In this document: positions 1 to 7,846 of the stretch, piece after piece
Layout of the letters: the number at the start of each line of letters is the position of its first letter
Position numbering within the stretch: the first letter of the stretch is position 1
Assembly (NCBI GenBank): GCA_944387505.1
Contig: CALXFG010000023.1
Span: 1-33,673, forward strand
DNA from: an uncultured Clostridia bacterium
GTDB lineage: Bacteria; Bacillota; Clostridia; TANB77; CAG-508
DNA length: 33,673 nucleotides
Direction of reading: 5' to 3'
Program-made: the position numbers and the translations under genes
Notes under the pieces: model-generated
What the model was told of the DNA's origin: nothing
Database searches by the model: none
What the model saw: only the letters and a program-made list of their open reading frames with translations

Positions 1-90
1 GAAATTTGAATCAAATTATAACTTGGAGCTTAAAAATATTGAAATCTAGGGAATTCCCCAGTCAAAAAAACTCATACGGAATCTATATAA

Positions 91-122
91 TGGTTTCTAT
101 AATATGAAAGATGTGTTATAAT
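91..122 (+). promoter_or_regulatory. weak candidate promoter for the 71-aa membrane protein
   Basis: A perfect -10 hexamer TATAAT lies at 117-122, 49 bases before the start codon at 171. No good -35 is visible; the best upstream stretch is T-rich (91-99). The call rests on the -10 box only. Confidence 0.35.
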
Positions 123-170
123 ATTTATAATAGTGATTTTAATTAATATAAAGGAAGGAGGTAAGTTATA

Positions 171-386
171 ATGAATAAATTAAGTAAAATTTTATTGTTC
201 ATAATTATCATCTTGATAATTGCATTAGGAATCATGACTTTTTCATATTTTAAAATGAAAACAGCTGCACAAGACAATCTTAATTTGTATTTAGAAGCTA
301 ATAAAAAGATAATGCAGTTAAATGAAGAATATGCAGAATCACAAAATGCTGATATAGAAGCAGTAGAGAATGAAGTTAATAAATAA
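171..386 (+). CDS. small membrane-anchored protein, 71 aa, unknown function
   Basis: The ATG at 171 follows a strong ribosome binding site (AAGGAAGGAGG) at good spacing. The product has a short basic N-terminus, one hydrophobic segment at about residues 7-27, and then a charged, probably helical tail ending in EVENEVNK. I do not recognise a family. It precedes the substrate-binding protein gene by 79 bases with no visible terminator between them, so cotranscription is possible. The tail is probably extracytoplasmic (inference from the positive N-terminus). The start and reading frame are secure; the function is open. Confidence 0.7.
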   Translation: MNKLSKILLFIIIILIIALGIMTFSYFKMKTAAQDNLNLYLEANKKIMQLNEEYAESQNADIEAVENEVNK

Positions 387-465
387 GGATGTCTAAGCAA
401 TTAACATTTCACACATTCTAACAAGAAACATAAAATATAAGAAGAAAAAAATAAGGAGGTGTGAA

Positions 466-1485
466 ATGAGTAAAAAAGGAAAAATTGCACTAGTGGTAAT
501 CATTGTACTCATAGTAATCGTTATTGCTGTTGTAGCTCTAAAATGTCAAACAGGAACCAATCAAAATGCTTTACAAACCATCAATGTTAGTGAGGTAACA
601 CGTTCTGTTTTCTATGCACCACAGTATGTAGCAATCAATAATGGATACTTTGAAGAAAAAGGATTAGAAATTGAATTGTCTACTGGTCAAGGGGCAGATG
701 CAGTTATGACAAGTGTATTAGCCAATCAAGTAGATATTGGATTTGCAGGTCCAGAAGCATCTATCTATGTATATAATGAGGGAAAAGAAGATTATACAGA
801 AGTATTTGCACAATTAACGAAAAAAGATGGTTCATTATTAGTTTCTAGAACAGATGAAGAAAATTTTAGTTGGGAAAATTTAAAGGGTAAAACAGTTATT
901 CCAGGAAGAAAAGGTGGCGTACCATATATGACCTTGGAATATGTTCTAAAAAAGAATGGAATTAATCCAGAAACAGATGTGGTATTAGATGACAGTATTA
1001 AATTTGATTTAATGGCAGGTGCGTTTGCCGCTGGAAATGCTGACTATGTAACCTTATTTGAACCAACAGCTTCTCTAACAGAACAAGAAGGAAAAGGATA
1101 TGTAGTGGCATCAGTTGGAGAAGAGGCAGGAGAAATACCATATACAGCTTATTTTGCTAAAAAAAGCTATATTGAAGCAAATGAAGATATTATTCAAAAC
1201 TTTACAGACGCAATTTATAAAGGGCAAACTTGGGTAAAAGAACATACTGCAGAAGAGATTGCAACTGTTATACAAGACTTTTTTCCAGATACAAGTATTG
1301 AAATGTTAGCAGGGGCAATTCAAACATATAAAGATATAGATGCATGGAATGATACACCAGTATTAAAAGAAGAAAGTTTTAATAGACTTCAAGAAGTTAT
1401 GACTTTGGCTGGAGAATTAGAAAATCCTGCACCTTATGACAAGGTTGTCAATAATACGTATGCATTTAAGAGTATTGAAAATTAA
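466..1485 (+). CDS. ABC transporter substrate-binding protein, NMT1/SsuA-like
   Basis: A periplasmic-binding-protein type II fold of the SsuA/TauA/NMT1 (THI5-like) group is read from the order of motifs: VFYAPQYVAINNGYFEEKGL near residue 45, the GQGADAVMTSVLANQVDIGF block, then VIPGRKGGVPYMTLEYVLK. Such proteins capture sulfonates, taurine, nitrate-like ions or pyrimidine precursors outside the membrane and pass them to an ABC permease. The N-terminus is basic followed by a hydrophobic segment (about 7-26). A cysteine follows (ALKC), but it is not a good lipobox because Lys sits at -1, so anchoring may be by an uncleaved helix. The ribosome binding site AAGGAGGTG precedes the ATG. No permease or ATPase gene lies downstream; the next gene is a regulator with its own promoter. 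Partners could lie upstream of the window. The ligand cannot be predicted. Confidence 0.85.
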   Translation: MSKKGKIALVVIIVLIVIVIAVVALKCQTGTNQNALQTINVSEVTRSVFYAPQYVAINNGYFEEKGLEIELSTGQGADAVMTSVLANQVDIGFAGPEASIYVYNEGKEDYTEVFAQLTKKDGSLLVSRTDEENFSWENLKGKTVIPGRKGGVPYMTLEYVLKKNGINPETDVVLDDSIKFDLMAGAFAAGNADYVTLFEPTASLTEQEGKGYVVASVGEEAGEIPYTAYFAKKSYIEANEDIIQNFTDAIYKGQTWVKEHTAEEIATVIQDFFPDTSIEMLAGAIQTYKDIDAWNDTPVLKEESFNRLQEVMTLAGELENPAPYDKVVNNTYAFKSIEN

Positions 1486-1511
1486 TTTTTACTATTATGT
1501 AAAAAAATGTA

Positions 1512-1540
1512 TTGACAAATAAAACCTATAATGTTATATT
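1512..1540 (+). promoter_or_regulatory. strong sigma-A promoter for the XRE regulator
   Basis: TTGACA at 1512-1517 and TATATT at 1535-1540 are separated by exactly 17 bases, with a TG dinucleotide of an extended -10 at 1532-1533. The ribosome binding site AAAGGAG (1548-1554) follows immediately, so the mRNA leader is very short. Confidence 0.85.
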
Positions 1541-1564
1541 TACCAATAAAGGAGAAGTGATAAT

Positions 1565-1897
1565 ATGAATATGGATTTTTCTAATATTGGTAAAAGAATA
1601 CAGGCAACAAGAATAGAAAATAAAATTAGTCAAAAAGAAATGGCAGATTTTTTAGGAATATCTATGAACTATATAAGCAGATTAGAAAATGGGAAAACGA
1701 AAATAGATTTGAAAACATTTATGAAAATATGTGATTTTTTAAATATTTCTATTTATGATGTTCTAAATGAGAAAAGTAATCATATAATAGGATATATGGA
1801 TAAAGAATTGTATGAGTTAATTATAAAATGTAATCTAGAGAAACAAAAATTTATATATAATATGGTAAAATTATTGATAAAAAACGAAGTGGTATAA
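1565..1897 (+). CDS. XRE-family (Cro/CI-type) helix-turn-helix regulator, 110 aa
   Basis: The N-terminal 65 residues form a classic HTH_3 domain: IGKRIQATRIENKISQKEMA, then the recognition segment GISMNYISRLENGKTKID, and a closing helix FMKICDFLNISIYDVL. The remaining 40 residues are helical and have no recognisable sensor domain, so this is a small DNA-binding regulator. The start at 1565 has AAAGGAG upstream; an in-frame ATG two codons later is also possible. It is a single-gene unit, with its own consensus promoter and a terminator right after the stop. Its target is unknown; the flanking substrate-binding protein and NlpC/P60 genes are candidates only by position. Confidence 0.88.
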   Translation: MNMDFSNIGKRIQATRIENKISQKEMADFLGISMNYISRLENGKTKIDLKTFMKICDFLNISIYDVLNEKSNHIIGYMDKELYELIIKCNLEKQKFIYNMVKLLIKNEVV

Positions 1898-1912
1898 ATT
1901 TCAAAATTTTGG

Positions 1913-1940
1913 AAAAAAGTCAAAAATTTGACTTTTTTTT
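1913..1940 (+). terminator. rho-independent terminator after the XRE gene
   Basis: AAAAAAGTCAAA and TTTGACTTTTTT form an AT-rich hairpin ending in eight T residues. The right arm doubles as the -35 element of the next promoter. Confidence 0.75.
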
Positions 1941-1956
1941 AGATTTATAGTATACT
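1928..1956 (+). promoter_or_regulatory. promoter of the SH3b-NlpC/P60 gene, overlapping a terminator
   Basis: TTGACT at 1928-1933 and TATACT at 1951-1956 are spaced by 17 bases. The -35 lies inside the right arm of the upstream terminator hairpin. Confidence 0.8.
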
Positions 1957-2008
1957 GTTCCGGTACTACTTTTTTTAAAATATAAAATATTTAAGGAGAA
2001 GGATTACA

Positions 2009-3325
2009 ATGAAAAGTAAAATGAATATAAAAAGCATTTTTATTATGGCAATTATATCATTAGCTAGTTTGCTTTTTATAAATATCAGCTTAGCAGCAAA
2101 TACGGGAACAATCAATGTAGATGTTGCTAATTTAAGGGAGACAGCAGATGCTGAGAGTAAAATCTTGGAACAAATTACTTTGAATCAAGAAGTTGAAATC
2201 GAAGGAGAAGAAGGTGACTGGTATCAAGTTACATATAATCACATTACAGGATATGTAAGTAAAGAACTAGTTACAGTAAATTCAAATTCACAAACTACAA
2301 AAGATAATAATCAAGTAAGTGAAAATAGTACACAAGAAAATAATACAGTAACAGAAAATACAACAGAAGAAAGTACTGAAACAGACAGTACAGGAGAAGT
2401 AACATTAGGCGAATATAAAATTTCAGAGAATACAAGACTAAAATTAATACCATCAATTAATGCAACAGATGTGATAGAATTAAAAACAGATGAAACAGTT
2501 ACTGTCACAGAAATCATGAATGGATGGGCATGTGTAGAAACACAAACAACAAAAGGTTGGTTAAGAAAAGATAAATTAAAGAAAGATGAGCCAGTGCAAG
2601 AAACTACAGAAGAAGTTCAAGAAGAACCTGTAGTGGAAGAACCAGCTCAAGAAACACCAATCAAAACGCAATATGTAAATTCAACGACAGTAAATGTAAG
2701 ACAAGAAGCAAATACTTCTAGTACAATTGTAACGACTGTAGCGTTAAATACAGAAGTTCAAGTTTATAGTGAAGAAAATGGCTGGAGTAAAGTAAAAGTC
2801 AATAATGTAGAAGGATATATTTCATCTTCATTATTATCAAATACGAAACAAGAAACATCAAGAGGCCAGAGTACTTCTAGAAGAACAAGTAGTACAAAAA
2901 CAACCACCAATAAAGCTAGTCAAACAACTACAGCACAAACAACAAATGTACCAGCATCTGGTAATGGTTCATCAATTGTGGCAACAGCTAAAAAATATTT
3001 AGGATCTAAATATACTTATGGAGGAACTTCACCAAGTACAGGTTTTGACTGTTCAGGTTTTACTTCATATATATTTAAGCAATATGGAATATCTTTAAAT
3101 AGAACTGCTGCAGGGCAATATAGTAACGGTGTTGCTGTTAGTAGAGCTAACTTACAACCAGGTGACTTAGTTATGTTTGGTAAATCTGGTATTAATCATG
3201 TGGCGATATATATTGGTGGAGGACAAATCATCCATGCATCAACTCCATCAACAGGAGTTAGAATTGATTCTTTAAGCACAGGATATTATAATAATAATTA
3301 TGTGGGTGCAAGAAGAGTACTATAA
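2009..3325 (+). CDS. secreted SH3b / NlpC-P60 peptidoglycan endopeptidase
   Basis: A signal peptide covers about residues 1-30 (hydrophobic core, then LAANTG). Three bacterial SH3 repeats follow, at about 34-84, 130-187 (divergent) and 217-275, each with the NVR/NLR-type start and a closing G-Y-V/I-S element. A Ser/Thr-rich linker leads to an NlpC/P60 domain at about 325-438. The catalytic residues are visible: Cys348 in FDCSG, His397 in NHVAIYIG and His409 in IIHAS. Such enzymes cut the peptide stems of peptidoglycan, while the SH3b repeats bind the wall. The ATG at 2009 follows AAGGAGAAGG. The stop codon lies 9 bases before the comEC start, so the two may be cotranscribed even though their functions differ. 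Confidence 0.93.
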   Translation: MKSKMNIKSIFIMAIISLASLLFINISLAANTGTINVDVANLRETADAESKILEQITLNQEVEIEGEEGDWYQVTYNHITGYVSKELVTVNSNSQTTKDNNQVSENSTQENNTVTENTTEESTETDSTGEVTLGEYKISENTRLKLIPSINATDVIELKTDETVTVTEIMNGWACVETQTTKGWLRKDKLKKDEPVQETTEEVQEEPVVEEPAQETPIKTQYVNSTTVNVRQEANTSSTIVTTVALNTEVQVYSEENGWSKVKVNNVEGYISSSLLSNTKQETSRGQSTSRRTSSTKTTTNKASQTTTAQTTNVPASGNGSSIVATAKKYLGSKYTYGGTSPSTGFDCSGFTSYIFKQYGISLNRTAAGQYSNGVAVSRANLQPGDLVMFGKSGINHVAIYIGGGQIIHASTPSTGVRIDSLSTGYYNNNYVGARRVL

Positions 3326-3334
3326 TGAAAAGGA

Positions 3335-5863
3335 ATGATAACAAATTTGAAAAGACCAATTGTCGTTATAGTTATAGGATATATGATTGGAATTATATGG
3401 GGGCTATACTTACATTTTAGTATAGTCCTTTTATATATCCTAATAGCTATATTGTTTTATAGAAAAAATCAAAGAAATTCGATTATCTCATTTTTGATGA
3501 TACTTTTTAAAAAATGTTTTAAAAGTAAAAAGAATACATCATTTCAATTATTTTCAATTCATCGATATGTTCGATATATCAAATTAATTCTCACAAAACA
3601 AGTTATTTTTTTAATTGTCATTAGTTCTGTGATTTCTAATACGATTTTTTTATTCAAAGAAAAGCGATATGAAAATTTATATCCTGAAGGAAATATTTCA
3701 GTAGAAGGAATTATTATTAGTAATCAAGAAGAAAGAGAATATAAAAATCGATATAAACTGAAAGTATTAACAGTGAATTCATCTAAAAAATATCATTCTA
3801 CGCAAATCTATATAGAAGTAAAAAAAGATAACCTATTGGAATATGGTGACAAAGTAAAATTACAAGGAGAATTTAGAAAAGGGAGTGAACAAAGAAATAC
3901 AGGTGGATTTGACTATCAGTTATATTTAAAATCTGTCAATATATATGGTACGATAAAAGTTGAAAACTATCAAAAAATATCTTCAGATAATGTAAATTGG
4001 ATTCACAAGAGCATCAATACAATCAAGCTAGCAATCACAGAGAATATTGAAAAAGTTTTAGAAAAAGAAGAAGAGCAAATTGTAAAGGGATTAATCTTAG
4101 GAGATACCACAGCTCTAGAAGAAGAGTTAAAAGAAAAGTTTCAAATTGCCAATATTTCTCATGTTTTAGCAGTATCTGGCATGCATATTGTGTATATTGT
4201 TATCGGAATAGAAGTGGTTTTTAAAAAGTGGTTAGGAAAAAGAAAGGTAAAATATGTAGTTATCTTTGGAGTAGTATTCTACATGGTTCTAACAGGATAT
4301 ACAAGTTCAATTGTAAGAGCAGGTATTATGGGAATAATGAATATACTCGCTTTTTTAGTATATAGAAAAAATGATATATGGACATCAATTGCTATTTCTT
4401 TAGGAATTATCTTAATACAAAATCCATATGCCATTACAGGTGTTGGATTACAATTATCATATTTAGGTACGATAGGGATTATCTTATTCAATAAAAATAT
4501 AAAGCAGTATTTAGATAATATAAAATGGATAAGAGATAATATACGAATAAAGAGGAGTAAACGAATTTCTAATATTGTAGAAAAATTAAAAGATATGATA
4601 TCTGTGACACTCTCTGCACAAATGATGATTCTTCCGATTATGCTTTATCATTTTAATCTGATAGGCATTTATTTTGTAATAACCAATATTTTGGTCAGTA
4701 TGATGATTGGTCCCATTATGTTTTTATCCATTATTTTTGTCTTTTGTTCTTTTATTCATGTACAAATTTCACAATTGATTTCTATTTTTTTATCATTCGG
4801 GATTAAAGTCTTAATACAAGTTTCAAAATTAGCAAATTTGCCTTTCTCAAAAATAAATGTACCCACACCAAGCATTCTATCTATCATTATTTATTACATT
4901 GTGATATTGGTAGGAAATCGAATATACATGATTTATACAAGTAAATACATAAATAATACAGAAGGAAGAGTAAAAAATTTAATTGCCCTGATGAAATACA
5001 AATCATATGAAAAAAAGAAAGAAGTAAGGAACATATATCAGGAAATTTTTCGAGAAAAGAATGTAAAAGCATTTATTAAGCGAACATATAAAGCAATTTT
5101 TATAATAATTTTCTTGATAGGAATGTACCAATTTCCTAGAAATTTAGAAATTCATTTCTTAGATGTGGGACAAGGAGATTCTTGTTTTATCATTACACCA
5201 AATCATAAGACCATTTTAATAGATGGTGGAGGAAGTACTTCAAGTACATTTGATGTGGGAAAAGATACGCTAATTCCGTATTTACTAGACAAAGGATATA
5301 CACAATTAGATTATGTATTTATTTCGCATTTTGATCAAGATCATGTAGGTGGAATATTGTCACTATTAGAAGAATTAAAGGTAGGACAAATATTTATTAG
5401 TAAACAGGGCGAAACAAGTGATAATTATGAAGCATTTTTTAAAATCGTACAAGAAAAGAATTTACAAGTACAAGAAGTAAAGATGGGTGACAAAATAAAA
5501 ATAGGGGATGTCGCCTTTCATATATTATGGCCAAGTGAAAAGCAAATAGAAGAAAATCAATTAAATAATAATGCCATGGTAATGAAATTACAGTATAAAG
5601 ATTTTAGTATGTTATTTACTGGAGATATAGAAGAAATTGCCGAAAAGAAAATATTAGATACTTATAAAAAGCATTTAGATAGTTTGAAAGTAACTGTATT
5701 AAAAGTAGCACATCATGGTTCTAAAAGTTCATCAACAGAGGAATTTTTAAAAGCAGTAAATAGTAAGGTAGCCATTATCGGGGTAGGAGAAAATAATATG
5801 TTTGGACATCCAAACGATGCTATTCTAGAGAGGTTACAGTCATTTCGGTATGCAGATTTTTAG
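3335..5863 (+). CDS. comEC: ComEC/Rec2 DNA-uptake channel, 3' end frameshifted
   Basis: ComEC forms the membrane channel that carries transforming single-stranded DNA. Domain order is typical. N-terminal membrane helices and a DUF4131-like soluble region come first. Then comes the Competence domain with many helices (VLAVSGMHIVYIV near residue 280). The C-terminal metallo-beta-lactamase-like domain has LDVGQGDS, ISHFDQDHVGG, LFTGDIE and AHHGSKSSS. The frame closes at 5863 with FRYADF, earlier than the family norm. A one-base shift near 5843-5849 opens a second frame (5850-5942) encoding the expected end, QIFRTDENGEIRI. The start overlaps a weak AAAAGG site just after the preceding stop. Either the gene is damaged or one base in the assembly is wrong. 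Confidence 0.9.
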   Translation: MITNLKRPIVVIVIGYMIGIIWGLYLHFSIVLLYILIAILFYRKNQRNSIISFLMILFKKCFKSKKNTSFQLFSIHRYVRYIKLILTKQVIFLIVISSVISNTIFLFKEKRYENLYPEGNISVEGIIISNQEEREYKNRYKLKVLTVNSSKKYHSTQIYIEVKKDNLLEYGDKVKLQGEFRKGSEQRNTGGFDYQLYLKSVNIYGTIKVENYQKISSDNVNWIHKSINTIKLAITENIEKVLEKEEEQIVKGLILGDTTALEEELKEKFQIANISHVLAVSGMHIVYIVIGIEVVFKKWLGKRKVKYVVIFGVVFYMVLTGYTSSIVRAGIMGIMNILAFLVYRKNDIWTSIAISLGIILIQNPYAITGVGLQLSYLGTIGIILFNKNIKQYLDNIKWIRDNIRIKRSKRISNIVEKLKDMISVTLSAQMMILPIMLYHFNLIGIYFVITNILVSMMIGPIMFLSIIFVFCSFIHVQISQLISIFLSFGIKVLIQVSKLANLPFSKINVPTPSILSIIIYYIVILVGNRIYMIYTSKYINNTEGRVKNLIALMKYKSYEKKKEVRNIYQEIFREKNVKAFIKRTYKAIFIIIFLIGMYQFPRNLEIHFLDVGQGDSCFIITPNHKTILIDGGGSTSSTFDVGKDTLIPYLLDKGYTQLDYVFISHFDQDHVGGILSLLEELKVGQIFISKQGETSDNYEAFFKIVQEKNLQVQEVKMGDKIKIGDVAFHILWPSEKQIEENQLNNNAMVMKLQYKDFSMLFTGDIEEIAEKKILDTYKKHLDSLKVTVLKVAHHGSKSSSTEEFLKAVNSKVAIIGVGENNMFGHPNDAILERLQSFRYADF

Positions 5864-5942
5864 AACAGATGAAAATGGAGAAATTCGTATAACTGTTAAT
5901 CGCAAAGGAAAGATTCGTGTGAAAAAGTTTATAGGGGACTAA
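5850..5942 (+). pseudogene. comEC: detached C-terminal tail of ComEC in the +1 frame
   Basis: The frame running from 5850 to TAA at 5940-5942 encodes 30 residues, starting MQIFRTDENGEIRITVNRKG. This matches the usual ComEC end (a residue such as G or V, then an RTD.nG.I pattern). Removing one base from the stretch 5843-5848 would read QSFGMQIFRTDENG and join both parts into a protein of about 871 residues. There is no separate ribosome binding site, so it is not an independent gene. Confidence 0.8.
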
Positions 5943-5957
5943 AAGTTACATTAGAGT

Positions 5958-5993
5958 TTGCCAAAGGAGACGTGCCATTTTGGCAACTTTTTT
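5958..5993 (+). terminator. rho-independent terminator after comEC
   Basis: TTGCCAAA at 5958-5965 pairs with TTTGGCAA at 5979-5986, followed by C and six T residues. Confidence 0.85.
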
Positions 5994-6135
5994 ATGTCTT
6001 TATTGCCAAAAAATACAAGAAAATGTATAAAGGAGAAAAAAAGGTAAATAATACTATAAAAGGTGAGAAAAGGTAAACTTGAAAATGATAAAAACTTTAA
6101 GAATCAATTTTATCTTTGGAAAGGAATATAAGAAA

Positions 6136-6741
6136 ATGAAAAAAAGTATAATCATTTCATCCATTATTGTATTATTTATCTTAGGAACAGTCATTGGAAC
6201 TATTATTATAAAAAATCTTTCAGGTGAAAAAAATGAAACAGAAATAGCAGAACAAAATCAAGAAGAAATTTATGATGAATGTACAGATGAATATGAAGAA
6301 ATGGTAGAAAGCAATACATTAGTAGAGGAGACGAGCTCAGAAGGAGAAAAAATATCTCCAAATTGTTCCATTATATTTAGAAGACATTATAATGATTGTG
6401 GACATACAATTGAACAATATGCAAGTGTTCCAACTGAATTAGTCAATAAAACAGAAGAGGATTTGCAAGAACAATATCAAGGATGGACAATTGAGGAGTT
6501 TTCACGAAATCAAATTATATTATATAGAGATTTTGATAGTGAATGTGGAGAACATTATGTCTTAAGAGAAAAAGATGGGAAAGTAGTTGTATATCTAAAA
6601 ACAGGAGATACAGAGGAATTAGTGGAAGAAACAGATATAGCAACAGAATTTTTAACAGAAACAGATAGAATTGAATTACAAAATGGTATTGAAGCAAATG
6701 GAAGAGTGGAATTGAATCAATTAATTGAAGATTATGAATAA
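6136..6741 (+). CDS. BofC C-terminal-domain-like membrane protein
   Basis: One N-terminal membrane helix (IIISSIIVLFILGTVIGTII) is followed by an acidic linker. A domain at about residues 75-200 then has the pattern SIIFRRHYNDCGHTIEQY, VPTELVNKTEEDL, a GWTIEEFS segment and CGEHYVLREKDGKVVVY. I recognise this as the BofC C-terminal-type domain seen in Clostridia. In Bacillus, BofC restrains the SpoIVB protease in the forespore signal leading to sigma-K activation; that role is inferred here. I chose ATG 6136 because MKKSIII directly precedes the helix and AAAGGAA lies upstream. An in-frame TTG at 6079 or ATG at 6085 would add 17-19 residues of unlikely sequence. bofA lies later in the same window. 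Confidence 0.72.
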   Translation: MKKSIIISSIIVLFILGTVIGTIIIKNLSGEKNETEIAEQNQEEIYDECTDEYEEMVESNTLVEETSSEGEKISPNCSIIFRRHYNDCGHTIEQYASVPTELVNKTEEDLQEQYQGWTIEEFSRNQIILYRDFDSECGEHYVLREKDGKVVVYLKTGDTEELVEETDIATEFLTETDRIELQNGIEANGRVELNQLIEDYE

Positions 6742-6744
6742 ATT

Positions 6745-6773
6745 TTGAAAAAATTATGTAAATGTGGTATAAT
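6745..6773 (+). promoter_or_regulatory. consensus promoter of the 52-aa membrane protein gene
   Basis: TTGAAA at 6745-6750 and TATAAT at 6768-6773 are separated by 17 bases, with an extended -10 TG at 6765-6766. It begins right at the stop codon of the BofC-like gene. The spacer shares TTATGTAAA with the promoter at 16006-16034. Confidence 0.88.
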
Positions 6774-6813
6774 AAAGGTAGCGTTTGCTGTACCCGAAGG
6801 GGATTTTACAATT

Positions 6814-6834
6814 CTTGGAGGGTATGCCTCCGAG
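6814..6834 (+). promoter_or_regulatory. leader hairpin just upstream of a ribosome binding site
   Basis: CTTGGAGG and CCTCCGAG pair over eight base pairs around the loop GTATG. The hairpin ends 7 bases before the AAGGAGG ribosome binding site at 6842. It could stabilise the mRNA or tune translation; that role is inference. Confidence 0.7.
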
Positions 6835-6854
6835 TAGTACAAGGAGGTGAAAAA

Positions 6855-7013
6855 ATGAGGAAACACAAAAATATCTTAGCTTTAATTATACTTGGCTGTA
6901 TAATTGGAGCCGCAGGAGCACTGGGACAGGGACAAGAGAATGTTACTTTAAATATTCTCGCTATCCTGGCATGCATCTGTGCACTTATTGTGTACAGACT
7001 GCGCACAAGATAA
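6855..7013 (+). CDS. free-standing 52-aa two-helix membrane protein, unknown function
   Basis: The ATG at 6855 follows a near-perfect ribosome binding site (AAGGAGGTG). The product starts MRKHKN, has two hydrophobic segments (about 6-24 and 30-46) joined by a short GQGQENV turn, and ends YRLRTR, so both ends are basic. A longer in-frame reading from 6762 is rejected because it runs through the promoter and the leader hairpin. Codons are richer in G and C than those of its neighbours (CTG, GCC, TGC, CGC). The gene is a complete single unit with its own promoter, leader hairpin and terminator. No family is recognised; a holin-like or regulatory membrane peptide is conceivable but unproven. Confidence 0.72.
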   Translation: MRKHKNILALIILGCIIGAAGALGQGQENVTLNILAILACICALIVYRLRTR

Positions 7014-7217
7014 GAGTTTCAAGAAAGGCGATTTCCCCAATTTTGGGAGAATCGTCTTTTTTATACTACTATAGCAGCAGGACTAATCATAGCAGTTACA
7101 ATTTATGGTCTGATACCAACCCAATCTAGTGTGCTCGGTCTAATTATCAGTTTTGGACTGATAATTGGAGGGATGATTATCTATTATAGGAAAGCAAAAA
7201 AAGATGATACGCCTTAA
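7014..7217 (+). pseudogene. startless open frame for a second two-helix membrane peptide
   Basis: The frame stays open for 67 codons directly after the TAA of the 52-aa gene, in the same phase, up to TAA at 7215-7217. From about 7059 it encodes two hydrophobic stretches (GLIIAVTIYGLIP and VLGLIISFGLIIGGMIIYY) and a basic-acidic end, RKAKKDDTP. The layout resembles the 52-aa protein. There is no ATG, GTG or TTG with a ribosome binding site at the right place, and the first part covers the terminator. It is best read as a decayed duplicate or a piece of an older, longer gene. Confidence 0.35.
7027..7062 (+). terminator. rho-independent terminator of the 52-aa gene
   Basis: GGCGATT pairs with AATCGTC and CCCAA with TTGGG, making a two-part stem followed by six T residues. 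Confidence 0.88.
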
Positions 7218-7238
7218 CGGGCGTTTTCATCTTTTTTT
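7196..7238. terminator. bidirectional terminator between the 7.0-kb remnant and pgsA
   Basis: AAAAAGATGA and ACGCC on the left pair with GGGCGT and TCATCTTTTT on the right, giving a long stem with A and T tracts on opposite sides. It overlaps the pgsA stop codon and works in principle on both strands. Confidence 0.75.
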
Positions 7239-7837
7239 CTTTCTTTTTTCTCTTTTTTATCTTTTTTATCAATGGTAACTTCTTTCTTTAAATCTTCTTT
7301 ATCAATAAATCCTTTTTTATAAACATCTTTAATATACATCAATAAAGAAAATACAGTAGCAAATAAAGCTAAATAGAATAGCCATAAATCTAAATTAGAC
7401 CAAATGGATTCTAAATCAAATTGATTAATTAATAAGGAAAATACAATAGCAACATAGAAAAGCACAGTTGCCAACTTTCCATACCATTTGCTATATACCA
7501 CAACATCTTTACCATAAAGGAAAGATGCGCCTGCAATCATAATTAATTCTTTCAATAATACTACTGCAAGTATCCAAATAGGAATAATATGAATTAAAGT
7601 TAAAGATGCAAGAGTTGAAATTTGTGTTAATTTATCTGCCAAAGGATCCATTAATTTTCCAAAGTTAGATATCAAATTAAATTTCCTTGCGATACATCCA
7701 TCCGCAATATCTGTAACACCAGATACAGTGAAGAATATGAAGGCAATGATATAATTTCCATTAAAAATATTTACTACAATAAATGGTATCAATAAAAATC
7801 GAATAATTGTTAGTGCGTTTGGTACATGTTTTAACAT
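7214..7837 (-). CDS. pgsA: CDP-diacylglycerol--glycerol-3-phosphate 3-phosphatidyltransferase
   Basis: This integral membrane enzyme makes phosphatidylglycerol phosphate, the precursor of phosphatidylglycerol and cardiolipin. The CDP-alcohol phosphatidyltransferase signature D-x2-D-G-x2-A-R-x9-G-x3-D-x3-D is present near residue 40 as TDIADGCIARKF followed by GKLMDPLAD, with all catalytic Asp residues intact. Hydrophobic helices surround it. The C-terminus ends in a long Lys/Glu-rich tail of about 35 residues (KKEVTIDKKDKKEKK), which is unusual and probably cytoplasmic. AGGAG precedes the start. The gene lies 9 bases after clpE and is probably cotranscribed with it. Confidence 0.93.
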   Translation of the reverse strand: MLKHVPNALTIIRFLLIPFIVVNIFNGNYIIAFIFFTVSGVTDIADGCIARKFNLISNFGKLMDPLADKLTQISTLASLTLIHIIPIWILAVVLLKELIMIAGASFLYGKDVVVYSKWYGKLATVLFYVAIVFSLLINQFDLESIWSNLDLWLFYLALFATVFSLLMYIKDVYKKGFIDKEDLKKEVTIDKKDKKEKKERKKDENAR

Positions 7838-7846
7838 AAAAATCTC

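Noticed and set aside
530..560. Lipobox in the substrate-binding protein
   Set aside because: Lys at -1 of the Cys is incompatible with the usual lipobox consensus.
6762..6854. N-terminal extension of the 52-aa protein
   Set aside because: It would start inside the promoter and read through the leader hairpin; the ATG at 6855 has an ideal ribosome binding site.
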